Shown one piece after another: positions 53,862 through 61,769 of a DNA stretch of 64,000 bases. Origin of the DNA: Minicystis rosea (lineage in GTDB: Bacteria > Myxococcota_A > Polyangia > Polyangiales > Polyangiaceae); the NCBI GenBank assembly GCA_001931535.1, contig CP016211.1:2942501-3006500 (forward strand), read 5' to 3'. A program made the translations under genes and the position numbers. Every line of letters starts with the position of its first letter. The first letter of the stretch is position 1. Below the pieces are notes generated by a model. That model was not told where the DNA came from and ran no database searches. It worked only from the letters and a program-made list of their open reading frames with translations.

Positions 53862-55958
53862 TCAGAGGTGCACGCTGAAGTAATCGAGCGAGTAAGCCGA
53901 CATGCCCGCCGGGCGCATCTGCCGGGTGAGGAGCTTCTTGTAGTCGAAGCCGTCGACGCGCGCCCCATACACGCCGATCTTGATCGAGCCGGGCGGCAGC
54001 GCGACGTCGGGATAGCCGCTCAAGTCGGGGAGGGTCACCGACTGCGTTCCGCCGGGTGAGGCGACGAACCAGTGGACCACACCGTTGCCCGCGGAGATGT
54101 CGTAGACGGTGAGATCGATGGGCGGGCCGCCCGTCGGGAAGGTGACCGCGAGCGCTTTGCCATCCCACGCGGTGTTGGCCGCCGGTGTGGTCAGCGTGGG
54201 CACCGCGACGAAGCCGCTCACGTCGAGCGGTTGGCTGGTGTTGGTGGCGAGCAAGCGGCCGATGACGGAGAGCGGCGCGCTGCCCGCGGAGCCCGTGACC
54301 GCGCGCGCGTTGGTGACGTACACCGAGCCCGCGAGCTCGCCGTCGAGGAGCGGCAAGCCCACGAACTGAAGCTGTCCCATGACCGGCAGGAACGGTGATT
54401 TCTGCATGCCGGGGAGGAGCGCATACCCATCGGGCCCGAGGCGCACGGCGACCGTGGTCTTGAGGCGATCCGGGCCCTTGGGGCCGGGCGCCGGCGGCTT
54501 GAGGCTCATCGACAAGGCCAGGTCGAGCGTGTTGTTCATGTCGATGTAGACATTGCTCGTGAGCTGGCCCGGCAGCACCGACACGCCGTTCACCGCGCCG
54601 AACGCGTAGGCCGTGAATTTCGGCGGGCTCACCGTGTCGTCCTCGATGCCGGCGACGGCGTAGATCGATCGGTTGCCCGGCGTGACGCCGATGCCGAATT
54701 GATAGCCGCGCTCACCCGGCGTGGTGGGCAGCACCGCGCTCGCGCTGTTCGGGAGCGAGAACGCATACGTGGGATCGGAAGCGGCGACGAAGATGTACGC
54801 GGCCTGATGCTCGTTCGCGCTCGCGGGGAGGGGGACGTTGGACCAATCGCCCTTCTTGAACTCGTCCTTCTGGGGCCACACGAGCTCGCCGGTGACCGTG
54901 CCCGAGGAGAGCGGCTTGCCACCGACGGGCGGCGGATCGCCTTCACCGGCGCACGCGGGCGTGAGCGTCGGATCGAGGTACGCCGTGATCGTGTCCACGG
55001 GCTCGGCGATGAAGGACATCGGGCTGTGGCACTTGGCGGCGATCGTGACCGTGCGCGGGCCGTCGAGCGAAGCGTCGTTGATGACGGCGACGCCGGTGGC
55101 GTCGGCCTGCGCGACGAGGGCCGTGGAGATGTCGGAGCCGACCACGACCAGCGCGCCCTCGACGGGCGTGCCCGCGAAGTTGTCGTAGACGAGGACCTTG
55201 AGCGCGCCCGCGAGCGGCGCGCCGGAGAGGCCGCCCTTGTAGCCGTTGTCGCTGTCGGCGTAGGTGTACGCGTCGAGGACGAGGATGGAGTCCGTGGCGG
55301 TGGTGACGGAGATGGTCTTCGAGCCCGGCGTGCCCGCGGGCACGGTGCAGGTGAGCTGCGTGGGCGAGTCGACCGTGAGCGTGGTGCAGGGCTTGTTGTC
55401 GATCTTGGCGATCGTGCTCGCGTCCCACGCGGTGCCCTGACCGACGATCTCGATGACCGTGCCTCCCGGCACGGGGCCGCTGTTCGGCAAGGCGTAAAGC
55501 GCGTCGTACGCGTAGGCGCCGGCGAGCGTGCGCTTGGTGGAGGCATCGTCGCCGTTCTGCACCGTGATGTCGGTGGGGCCTGCTTTGCCCGGCGGCGCGA
55601 TGACCTGCACGCGCGTGGGATCGACCGGGATCGTGCCGGCCGGATCGACCTCGTTGTCGCCGAACCAGATGCGCGCCTTCGAGGTGAAGCCCTTGCCGTG
55701 GACGAGCACGCGCTGGCCACCGAGGAAGGGTCCGTGCGCGGGCTCGGCGCCGATCACCGCATGAGGATCGGGCGTCGACGTGTCCTTGTCGGGGTTCTCC
55801 GGCGGGCTCGCATCGAAGTTGAAGCTGCCGCCTTGCTCACCGGCGTCGGGATCATCCGTCTGATGGTGGATGCCCGTGGGCGCGGTGGCGATGCAGGCGC
55901 CGAGCACGGCCGCCGGAATCACGATCGCCGCGGGCCGCGCGGCACGGGGAAGGACCAT
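53862..55958 (-). CDS. Lipoprotein with tandem IPT/TIG domains
   Basis: A 698-residue exported lipoprotein. The signal VLPRAARPAAIVIPAAVLGAC ends in an LGAC lipobox. A linker rich in Asp/Pro follows, then two IPT/TIG Ig-like domains: PAHGPFLGGQRVLVHGKGFT (about residue 70) and NSGPVPGGTVIEIVGQGTAW (about residue 165). Each has the GG-x-(V/I) turn typical of the fold. The rest is beta-rich with carboxypeptidase-regulatory-like segments (LKVLVYDNFAGTPVEGALVV). ATG 55958 is preferred for signal-peptide length; GTG 55985 is also in frame. It is the first gene of a two-gene surface-lipoprotein operon. Confidence 0.82.
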   Translation of the reverse strand: MVLPRAARPAAIVIPAAVLGACIATAPTGIHHQTDDPDAGEQGGSFNFDASPPENPDKDTSTPDPHAVIGAEPAHGPFLGGQRVLVHGKGFTSKARIWFGDNEVDPAGTIPVDPTRVQVIAPPGKAGPTDITVQNGDDASTKRTLAGAYAYDALYALPNSGPVPGGTVIEIVGQGTAWDASTIAKIDNKPCTTLTVDSPTQLTCTVPAGTPGSKTISVTTATDSILVLDAYTYADSDNGYKGGLSGAPLAGALKVLVYDNFAGTPVEGALVVVGSDISTALVAQADATGVAVINDASLDGPRTVTIAAKCHSPMSFIAEPVDTITAYLDPTLTPACAGEGDPPPVGGKPLSSGTVTGELVWPQKDEFKKGDWSNVPLPASANEHQAAYIFVAASDPTYAFSLPNSASAVLPTTPGERGYQFGIGVTPGNRSIYAVAGIEDDTVSPPKFTAYAFGAVNGVSVLPGQLTSNVYIDMNNTLDLALSMSLKPPAPGPKGPDRLKTTVAVRLGPDGYALLPGMQKSPFLPVMGQLQFVGLPLLDGELAGSVYVTNARAVTGSAGSAPLSVIGRLLATNTSQPLDVSGFVAVPTLTTPAANTAWDGKALAVTFPTGGPPIDLTVYDISAGNGVVHWFVASPGGTQSVTLPDLSGYPDVALPPGSIKIGVYGARVDGFDYKKLLTRQMRPAGMSAYSLDYFSVHL

Positions 55959-56308
55959 CCGGATCAGACGAAGCCAAGAACGCACGGCGGGATCATAGAG
56001 GACCACCTCTGCCGCCGCCACAGGCCCGGCACGGGGCCGCCGTGATCGCGCCGGACCGTCCCGAGCGCGTGAAGGGCGCGCCAAAGCGCCGCTTGCCGGC
56101 GCATACGCGTGGTCCCAGGAGACCGTACGGAGCGCCGCACCCGATCTCCCGTCGCCGACCTCGGGCCGCGTCGCCCGTCTGCATCGCTCGGCTCCGGTGT
56201 GCATCATCGCACGCCCGAGCCGGTGCGCTGCGTCGGGCGCGCATCCTTCCGGCCTGCGCGGTCCTCCCGTGCGGTGCTCCGACATCGAAGCCGCGTGGGG
56301 AGGTGGCC
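55959..56308. other. Divergent intergenic region (350 bp), nothing recognised
   Basis: The region lies between the IPT lipoprotein gene (leftward) and the first ferritin-like gene (rightward). Open frames crossing it have no ribosome site and match no family. It should contain the promoters of both operons, but no convincing -35/-10 or operator was found by eye. Confidence 0.45.
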
Positions 56309-57490
56309 GTGGCCCTTTCCATCATGAAAGAGCGAGGCGTCGCGCTCGATCGCCAACGGTTGGACTGGCGGGACATGGTGCGCGAGCCGATCAGCAAGCT
56401 CGACGGCGACGCGTTCACCCGCGTGCGCATCATCCTGATGAACGCGCTGGAGCGGGAGGCTTTGCGCTTTTCGCATGGCTTCGCCCGCGCGAGCGAAGAG
56501 CACCGGCGCGCGCTCGCCGAGGTGCGCCGCATCGAGCAACACCAGGCGACGATGATGGCCTTCCTCCTGCCTGCGGATCAATCGCCGCTGGAGACGACCA
56601 TCGCCTCCGAGCAGACCGCCGTCGAGGTGACGGCGAGCCTCGCGGAGCACGAGCCCGATCCCTACGTCGCCCAAGTCCTACGCTTCGGCTTGATCGAAGA
56701 CTTCGATCATCTCTACCGCTTCGCGGCGCTCCTCGATCGGCTCACGGGCAAGGACGCGAACACCATCCTCCAGTCGTACACGGACATCGGCCCAGGGCGG
56801 CCGACGGCGCTCGCGCACCGCGCGCCCGCGGACGACCTGCGCGATGGCTACGATCGCGCAGAGGCGCAGCCGATCACCAAGCTTCACGCGCTCACGATCC
56901 TCGCCTGCGAGCAGCACAAGCTCGACGGCTACCTGACCGTGGCCCCGCTCTTCGCCGATCCGGCGGCGCGCCTGCTCTACGCGGAGATCGCTTCGGCGGA
57001 GGAGCAGCACGTGACGCAGTACGAGAGCGTCCTCGACCCGCACGAGACTTGGCTCGAGAGGTGGCTGCTCCACGAGGCCGCCGAGGTCTACAACTATTGG
57101 AGCTGCCTCGAGACCGAGTCGGATGGGCGCATCCAATGCATCTGGCGGCGCATGCTCGACTACGAGCTCGGGCACCTGCATCTCGTGATGGATCTGTTCC
57201 AGCGCGTGGACAAACGCGATCCAGCCGAGATCCTCCCAGCGGAGATGCCCGCGCCGATCGACTTCACGAGCCACCGCGATCTGGTGCGCCAGGTGCTCGC
57301 CGACGAGCTCCGCATGGCCGCGATCGGGCCGCAGTTCTTGACCCCGAGCGAAGGATCGAAGGCGACGCTGGCTTATCGCGATCATCTCGCGGCGCGAGGC
57401 TCGCCGTCGGAGATGATCGCGGCCGGCTACTGCTTCTGCCCGGGCACCGAGCTCGCCGCGGAGGGCGCGGTGACGAGGAGGGCCGCATGA
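56309..57490 (+). CDS. Ferritin-like four-helix protein, first of an overlapping pair
   Basis: A 393-residue soluble protein with a ferritin-like pattern. Several ExxH motifs sit on long helices: RRIEQHQATMMAFLL, LTILACEQHKLDGYL, ASAEEQHVTQYESVL and YELGHLHLVMDLF. With Glu on the partner helices (LEREALRFSHGFARASEEHR) these could bind one or two di-iron centres. The start is GTG 56309, with GGGGAGG upstream. The chain is about twice the length of simple ferritin-like domains, so it may hold two four-helix bundles. The next gene overlaps by 4 nt and is also ferritin-like. The exact family is not recognised; iron storage, oxidation or peroxide handling are possible. Confidence 0.72.
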   Translation: MALSIMKERGVALDRQRLDWRDMVREPISKLDGDAFTRVRIILMNALEREALRFSHGFARASEEHRRALAEVRRIEQHQATMMAFLLPADQSPLETTIASEQTAVEVTASLAEHEPDPYVAQVLRFGLIEDFDHLYRFAALLDRLTGKDANTILQSYTDIGPGRPTALAHRAPADDLRDGYDRAEAQPITKLHALTILACEQHKLDGYLTVAPLFADPAARLLYAEIASAEEQHVTQYESVLDPHETWLERWLLHEAAEVYNYWSCLETESDGRIQCIWRRMLDYELGHLHLVMDLFQRVDKRDPAEILPAEMPAPIDFTSHRDLVRQVLADELRMAAIGPQFLTPSEGSKATLAYRDHLAARGSPSEMIAAGYCFCPGTELAAEGAVTRRAA

Positions 57491-58233
57491 GATCGCAGTC
57501 GATCACGATGGGCCGCAATCGCACGGGGGTGAGGACGTCGCCGATCGACAGCGCCGACGTCGTGAGGACGGCACGCGCGACGTGTGTCGAAGACGACGGC
57601 GATGGACGCGGCCTCGCGCAACTACGCCGCTCGTACGAGAGCGAGGCCGGCTCGATCGGTTCCATCCCGCTGCCGACGACGCTCCGGGGGGCGTTCCATG
57701 CGGCCTTCGATCTGCTGCGCGGACGCCGGACGGCGGCGCTCGTCGACACGCTCGGCGAGCGCCTCGCGTTCGAGCGCATGACGACACGGCTCTACGAAGC
57801 GCTGCTGACCAAGCACGATGACGGTGGCTCGTGGCCGGGCGGGCCTGCGCGCGTGGAGCTCGCCGAGTTCCACGACGAGGAGCTGTCGCACGTGGGGCTG
57901 CTGCGAGGCACCATCGCCGAGATCGGTGCCGATCCCACGGTGGAGACGCCGGCCGCCGACGTGATGAGCATGGCCGCGAGCGGCTTGATCCAGGTGGCCA
58001 CCGATCCGCGCACGACGCTCGATCAAGCGCTCCACGCGCTCTTGGCCGCGGAGCTCTACGACAACGACGGTTGGCAGATGCTCATCGACGCGGCGCGCGC
58101 GGACGGCAAGGAAGGCCTCGTTCCGCGCTTCCAGCGCGCGCAGCAGGCCGAGGCCATCCACCTCCGTTACGTGCGCCGCTGGCTGGGGAGCGCGGTGGAC
58201 ACCGAGGCCAGGGTGGACGACGAAGCAGGCTGA
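57487..58233 (+). CDS. Ferritin-like protein, second of the overlapping pair
   Basis: A 248-residue protein starting at ATG 57487 in an ATGA overlap with the previous stop. The ferritin-like bundle runs from about residue 95: LAFERMTTRLYEALL (Glu), ELAEFHDEELSHVGLLRGTI (EELSH), ALLAAELYDNDGWQML (Glu), and QQAEAIHLRYVRRWL (EAIH). These give two Glu and two ExxH, the standard di-iron ligand set. The first roughly 70 residues are basic and less ordered. Translational coupling to the upstream gene suggests a heteromeric or sequential function. Copper/zinc superoxide dismutase lies 197 nt downstream. Confidence 0.78.
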   Translation: MRSQSITMGRNRTGVRTSPIDSADVVRTARATCVEDDGDGRGLAQLRRSYESEAGSIGSIPLPTTLRGAFHAAFDLLRGRRTAALVDTLGERLAFERMTTRLYEALLTKHDDGGSWPGGPARVELAEFHDEELSHVGLLRGTIAEIGADPTVETPAADVMSMAASGLIQVATDPRTTLDQALHALLAAELYDNDGWQMLIDAARADGKEGLVPRFQRAQQAEAIHLRYVRRWLGSAVDTEARVDDEAG

Positions 58234-58430
58234 TCGTTCGCGACGGGCCGTGTTGCGACACAAGCGCCCGCCTCGAGACATCGTATCCCCGTGCCGAGGG
58301 CCCATCCGCGTGGGTACGCCCAACATGGATGATCCAACGGCGTGGCAGCTTCCGCCGGGCGCGAGCGCTCGGCGCCGCAACGCGGGCTCCGCACGGAAGT
58401 GCGCCCCGGCGCGGAGGTGTGGAATTGAGC

Positions 58431-58976
58431 ATGTCGTCGACATCCATCGTGCTGGGCATGATCGCTCTATCGTTCGTCGCCTCGTGCGCGCACGGCGAGA
58501 CCTGCGCCGGTGTGGCGTGTGGCCAAGCCCCGAGCGCGCCGCGCGCGACAGGCACGTTCCAAGCGAAGGAGGGAACGACCGTCTCGGGCACGGTCGAAGC
58601 GATCGAGGAAGGAAACGTCGTCCGGCTACGCGTCAACCTGAAGGGCGCCCCGCCGGGCATCCATGGCATTCACATCCACGAGAAGGGCGATTGCAGCGCC
58701 CCCGATTTCACGTCTGCCGGCGGCCACTTCAATCCGACCAACGCATCGCACGCCTGCCCGCCCACGGAGCCGCGCCACGCGGGTGATTTCGGCAACATCG
58801 AGATCGCCGCGGACGGCACTGGTCGGCTCGACATGACGTCGGATCACATCACCGTCTCACCGGGCGCGACCTCGGTGGTCGGCCGCTCCGTGGTGCTTCA
58901 TCACGGCAAGGACGATTGCGCCTCGCAGCCCGCGGGCGACTCGGGGATGCGCATCGGGTGCGCGGTGTTGAAGTAG
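58431..58976 (+). CDS. sodC: Cu/Zn superoxide dismutase lipoprotein
   Basis: A 181-residue enzyme that converts superoxide to peroxide outside the cytoplasm. The signal SSTSIVLGMIALSFVASC ends in a lipobox (FVASC, Cys19). Metal ligands are all in place: His81 and His83 (GIHIHEKGDC), His99 (GGHFNP), His107, His116 and Asp119 (RHAGDFGN), and His157 or His158 (VVLHHGKDD). The disulfide pair is Cys88 and Cys177 (RIGCAVL). ATG 58431 is given, but TTG 58425 has better spacing from a GGAGG. It follows the two ferritin-like genes on the same strand, which suggests a joint oxidative-stress role, although a separate promoter is likely. Confidence 0.95.
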   Translation: MSSTSIVLGMIALSFVASCAHGETCAGVACGQAPSAPRATGTFQAKEGTTVSGTVEAIEEGNVVRLRVNLKGAPPGIHGIHIHEKGDCSAPDFTSAGGHFNPTNASHACPPTEPRHAGDFGNIEIAADGTGRLDMTSDHITVSPGATSVVGRSVVLHHGKDDCASQPAGDSGMRIGCAVLK

Positions 58977-58990
58977 CCCATCCGAACACG

Positions 58991-59009
58991 CGGCTCGGGA
59001 AACGAGCCG
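58991..59009. terminator. Hairpin between sodC and the convergent patatin gene
   Basis: A perfect 7-bp stem, CGGCTCG-GGAAA-CGAGCCG, lies between the two gene ends (58976 and 59017). It is short and lacks a T-run. Confidence 0.5.
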
Positions 59010-59016
59010 ACGTCCA

Positions 59017-60105
59017 TCAAGCTTGGATCGACTCCGCGACGACCGCGGTCGTCTCGACGTGGCTCCGCGACGCAGGCGCAGGGGTCGGCGGACGCGCGGA
59101 GATGACCTCCTTCGCGCGCGCCCGGCCCATGGCCATCACCTCGCGCATCACCCCGGGATCGAAGCAGAGCGGATCCGTGATCGGGAGCGGATTCACCGGC
59201 TGGATCAGCGTGTAGCGATCGAGCGCGACCCGCGCGAACGGGTTGTCGGGGACGGAGGCGAAGATCTCCTCGATGCGCGAAGGATCGACGCCCAGATCGC
59301 GGGCGAGGCGCTCCTTGGCCGTGCGCAGATAACAGGCGGCGCCGTATTCGATCTCGGCGGCCGCGAGATCGCCTTTGGTGATCTCCGAGGCGAAGAGGTT
59401 GAGCCCGCGCGTGAAGATCGACAGGAGGTTTCCGTAGACCGTGCGCTCGGGAGGTTGGTTCTTCGAGGAGAGATCGATGACGTAGAGATCCTTCACCCCA
59501 TGATCGATGAGCACCTGCGCCGGCGTGACGTCGCGCACGCCGCCGTCGACGTGCTGCTCGAGCGGGATGCGGCCCGGATCGATGACGATGGGGGGCATGA
59601 AGAGGGGCTGACAGCACGAGGCCAGGATGGCGCGCACCATGGTCTCGCGGCTGATCCCGGTGCGGAAGCGCGCGGCGCGCGTTTGATCGAGGAGCCGGGC
59701 GCCGCCGATCTTGAAGTAGACGTTCTCGCCCGTTTGGAGATCGGTGGTGGTGACGAAGGTGGTCCGCTCGCCTTGGAGGCGCTGCCAGACGTCGGGCGTG
59801 AGATGACGCTCGATGAGGCCGTGCAGCGGGCCCACGCCGAAGAGCGAGTCACTGAAGATGGCGCGGAGGAGCCACTTCTTGCTGATGACCTGGGGCGTCG
59901 TGATGTTGCTGTAGATGTCGGAGATGACGTCGAGCCGATCGGCGAGGATCATCGGCACGATCAGCGATCCCGTGCTGGTGCCGGCCGCCATGTCGAAGGT
60001 CATGCCCAGCTCGCCGACCATGTATTGCAGCGCGCCCACCGCGAAGGCGCCTTTGGCGCCGCCCCCGCCGACGACGAGACCGACCTTGCGACCAGGATCT
60101 TCCAT
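59017..60105 (-). CDS. Patatin-like phospholipase
   Basis: A 362-residue hydrolase of the patatin family, which cleaves acyl chains from lipids. The oxyanion loop is GGGGAKGAF (residues 13-21), the nucleophile is Ser44 in GTSTG, and the partner Asp187 lies in HVDGGV, so the Ser-Asp dyad is complete. No signal peptide or membrane segment is seen; it acts in the cytoplasm or on the inner membrane face, or is exported by another route. ATG 60105 has GAGGGA upstream. The C-terminal 100 residues (SRIEEIFASVPDNPFARVAL onward) are family-typical. The gene stands alone. The substrate is not shown. Confidence 0.92.
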   Translation of the reverse strand: MEDPGRKVGLVVGGGGAKGAFAVGALQYMVGELGMTFDMAAGTSTGSLIVPMILADRLDVISDIYSNITTPQVISKKWLLRAIFSDSLFGVGPLHGLIERHLTPDVWQRLQGERTTFVTTTDLQTGENVYFKIGGARLLDQTRAARFRTGISRETMVRAILASCCQPLFMPPIVIDPGRIPLEQHVDGGVRDVTPAQVLIDHGVKDLYVIDLSSKNQPPERTVYGNLLSIFTRGLNLFASEITKGDLAAAEIEYGAACYLRTAKERLARDLGVDPSRIEEIFASVPDNPFARVALDRYTLIQPVNPLPITDPLCFDPGVMREVMAMGRARAKEVISARPPTPAPASRSHVETTAVVAESIQA

Positions 60106-60334
60106 GCAGAGCTTCCCTCGCGAGCAGCCGTGCCGGAGAGGCACGCCGAGCGATGGTATCGCGGCGGCGGCGCGGGGGCGTCTTTGTTGCGTGAGCGATC
60201 ATCCGCCGGCGGCGGAAGAACCAGGCCTGTCACGGAGAGAGCAGATGTGCAGGGCAGGGGAGTACCTATTCGACGAGCGTCGTGGCGGTGATCGACGCCG
60301 GCTTTCTCGAGGTCGTGTTTGGGGCCGCTCGCGA

Positions 60335-60700
60335 TCACGCGCCGGCCGCCGGCTCGCGCCGTGTGCCTGGGCCGTAGCGAACCACCCGGGCCTTCTCCAC
60401 GGTGACGAGGAGACCGCCCTCGACCATCTCGTCGAGGATGCCGAGGAGACGCTGAATGTGCTCCTCCGTGTCCACGACCTCGATGACCACGGGTAAATCG
60501 CTGGAGAGATCGAGGAGGTGCGCCGAGTGGACGAGGCTGCCCGCGCCGAAGCCTTCGAGGCCACGAAAGACCGTGGCACCGGCGAAGCCCGCTTTGCGCA
60601 GGCGCTCGACGAGCGCTCGATAAAGCGGCAGGTGGCGCCACATCTCGGCCTCACCGACGAAGATCCGCGCCAGGACTTGCTCGCCGTCGAGGATGCGCAT
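60335..60700 (-). CDS. DUF190 family PII-like protein
   Basis: A 121-residue protein of the DUF190 family. It begins RILDGEQVLARIFVGEAEMW, has the core PLYRALVERLRKAGFAGATV and FRGLEGFGAGSLVHSA, and continues with DLPVVIEVVDTEEHIQRLLG. The fold is ferredoxin-like and related to PII signalling proteins. DUF190 genes often accompany the fluoride channel gene crcB/fluC, but no such gene or fluoride riboswitch is visible here. GGAGGTGA lies about 8 nt before ATG 60700, the best ribosome site of the window. The function is unknown. Confidence 0.88.
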   Translation of the reverse strand: MRILDGEQVLARIFVGEAEMWRHLPLYRALVERLRKAGFAGATVFRGLEGFGAGSLVHSAHLLDLSSDLPVVIEVVDTEEHIQRLLGILDEMVEGGLLVTVEKARVVRYGPGTRREPAAGA

Positions 60701-61180
60701 GGTCGCTCACCTCCTCCCTGGTTCACCCGCGTCATGAATCGTCTCGATGAACGAGCGATGAGCTCACTCGCATCATCGTGCAGACGATGCCGACAACATG
60801 GCGGCGGCCTGGCACCGCAGTGCGAGGCCGACGAGCCGCCTCGTTTGCGAGCCGGCGAGCCACCTCTCGACGACATCGCCCGACCGGCACGCATCGAGGC
60901 CGATCCTCTCGGCTCGATGGAGCTCGCCGTCTCGATCGTCAAGCGGGCGCCGCGCCGGGCTCGCCGGGCAGATGCCGAGTCGTCCTGCTCGCTGGGCAGA
61001 TATCGAGTCGCCGCGCTCGCCGGGCAGATGCCTTGTCGAATCGATCCTATGAAGGTGCAGAATCGCATGGCTCGGAGATGCCATGTCCGCGACACGCGCC
61101 GAACCGCGTCCGGCGCGACGCGGTTGCGGGCGAGCGACGTCCTTCGGTAGGCTCTCGCTGCCGACGGAGGTAATGCGCGC
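60701..61180. other. Divergent intergenic region (480 bp) with a short tandem repeat
   Basis: The region lies between DUF190 (leftward) and DUF6484 (rightward). Open frames across it are not supported by any family or ribosome site. The only structure seen is three 28-bp tandem repeats at 60959-61042 (separate entry). Confidence 0.5.
60959..61042. repeat. Three 28-bp tandem repeats
   Basis: Units start at 60959, 60987 and 61015, each opening GCTCGC(C/T)GGGCAGAT followed by a more variable half (GCCGAGTCG, ATCGAGTCG, GCCTTGTCG). It is non-coding as far as can be seen. A related remnant may precede it (GCGGGCGCCGCGCC). A simple minisatellite is the plain reading. Confidence 0.8.
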
Positions 61181-61717
61181 ATGGATGATGATCGCGAACG
61201 AGCCGCTGAATCGCCTGCCTCGTCGGAGAGCGCCGAAGCCGAGGGCGGCGAGCTGCTCGAGCTGGTCCTCGCCGAGCATGCCGCGCGCGAGGCCCAAAGC
61301 CCGCCGGCGCGCATCGACGGCGTGGTCGTGGGCACGCTGCGCGGCTTCGCGCCCACGGGCGAGGCGCTCGTGGATTTCCCCGGTCACGGCGCGGAGCCCA
61401 TCGCGGCGCGCGCCATGGCGGTGATTGGCCCGGAGCACCTCGGCCGATCGATTGCCATTCTCTTCGAGGGTGGTGATCCGTCGAAGCCGGTGGTGATGGG
61501 CCTCATGCATCGTCCTCAGGCGCCGGTGCCGGCGGTGGAGGCCGCGGGCGACGGCGAGCGGCTCGTCTTCGAGGCCGAGAAAGAGATCGTCCTGCGCTGC
61601 GGAGAAGCGAGCATCACGCTCACGCGGGCAGGGAAGGTGTTGATCAAGGGTGCTTATCTGCTCACGCGCGCTTCCGGGGTGAATCGGATTCAGGGCGGCG
61701 CGGTGGAGATCAATTGA
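61181..61717 (+). CDS. DUF6484 protein, secretion-spike-associated
   Basis: A 178-residue protein matching the DUF6484 pattern. A charged N-terminus is followed by an OB-like domain (residues about 44-112; ARIDGVVVGTLRGFAPTGEA, IAILFEGGDPSKPVVMGLMH). The beta-repeat end is EIVLRCGEASITLTRAGKVL and LIKGAYLLTRASGVNRIQGG, closely resembling the needle part of VgrG/gp5-type proteins. DUF6484 genes are usually found with type VI secretion genes in proteobacteria and myxobacteria. Here it stands apart from the cluster at the left end of the window. GGAGG lies 11 nt before ATG 61181. Confidence 0.85.
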   Translation: MDDDRERAAESPASSESAEAEGGELLELVLAEHAAREAQSPPARIDGVVVGTLRGFAPTGEALVDFPGHGAEPIAARAMAVIGPEHLGRSIAILFEGGDPSKPVVMGLMHRPQAPVPAVEAAGDGERLVFEAEKEIVLRCGEASITLTRAGKVLIKGAYLLTRASGVNRIQGGAVEIN

Positions 61718-61743
61718 AGGTCTCCGGCGAGGATCGATGATCT

Positions 61744-61759
61744 CGAGGTGACGACCTCG
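61744..61759. terminator. Small hairpin between DUF6484 and the convergent sigma gene
   Basis: CGAGGT-GACG-ACCTCG, a 6-bp stem, lies between gene ends at 61717 and 61770. It is weak evidence and is listed because of its position. Confidence 0.4.
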
Positions 61760-61769
61760 ACCTCCGTGA

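Noticed and set aside
60701..60760. Fluoride riboswitch before DUF190
   Set aside because: No match to the conserved fluoride riboswitch core was found by eye, and no crcB gene is present.
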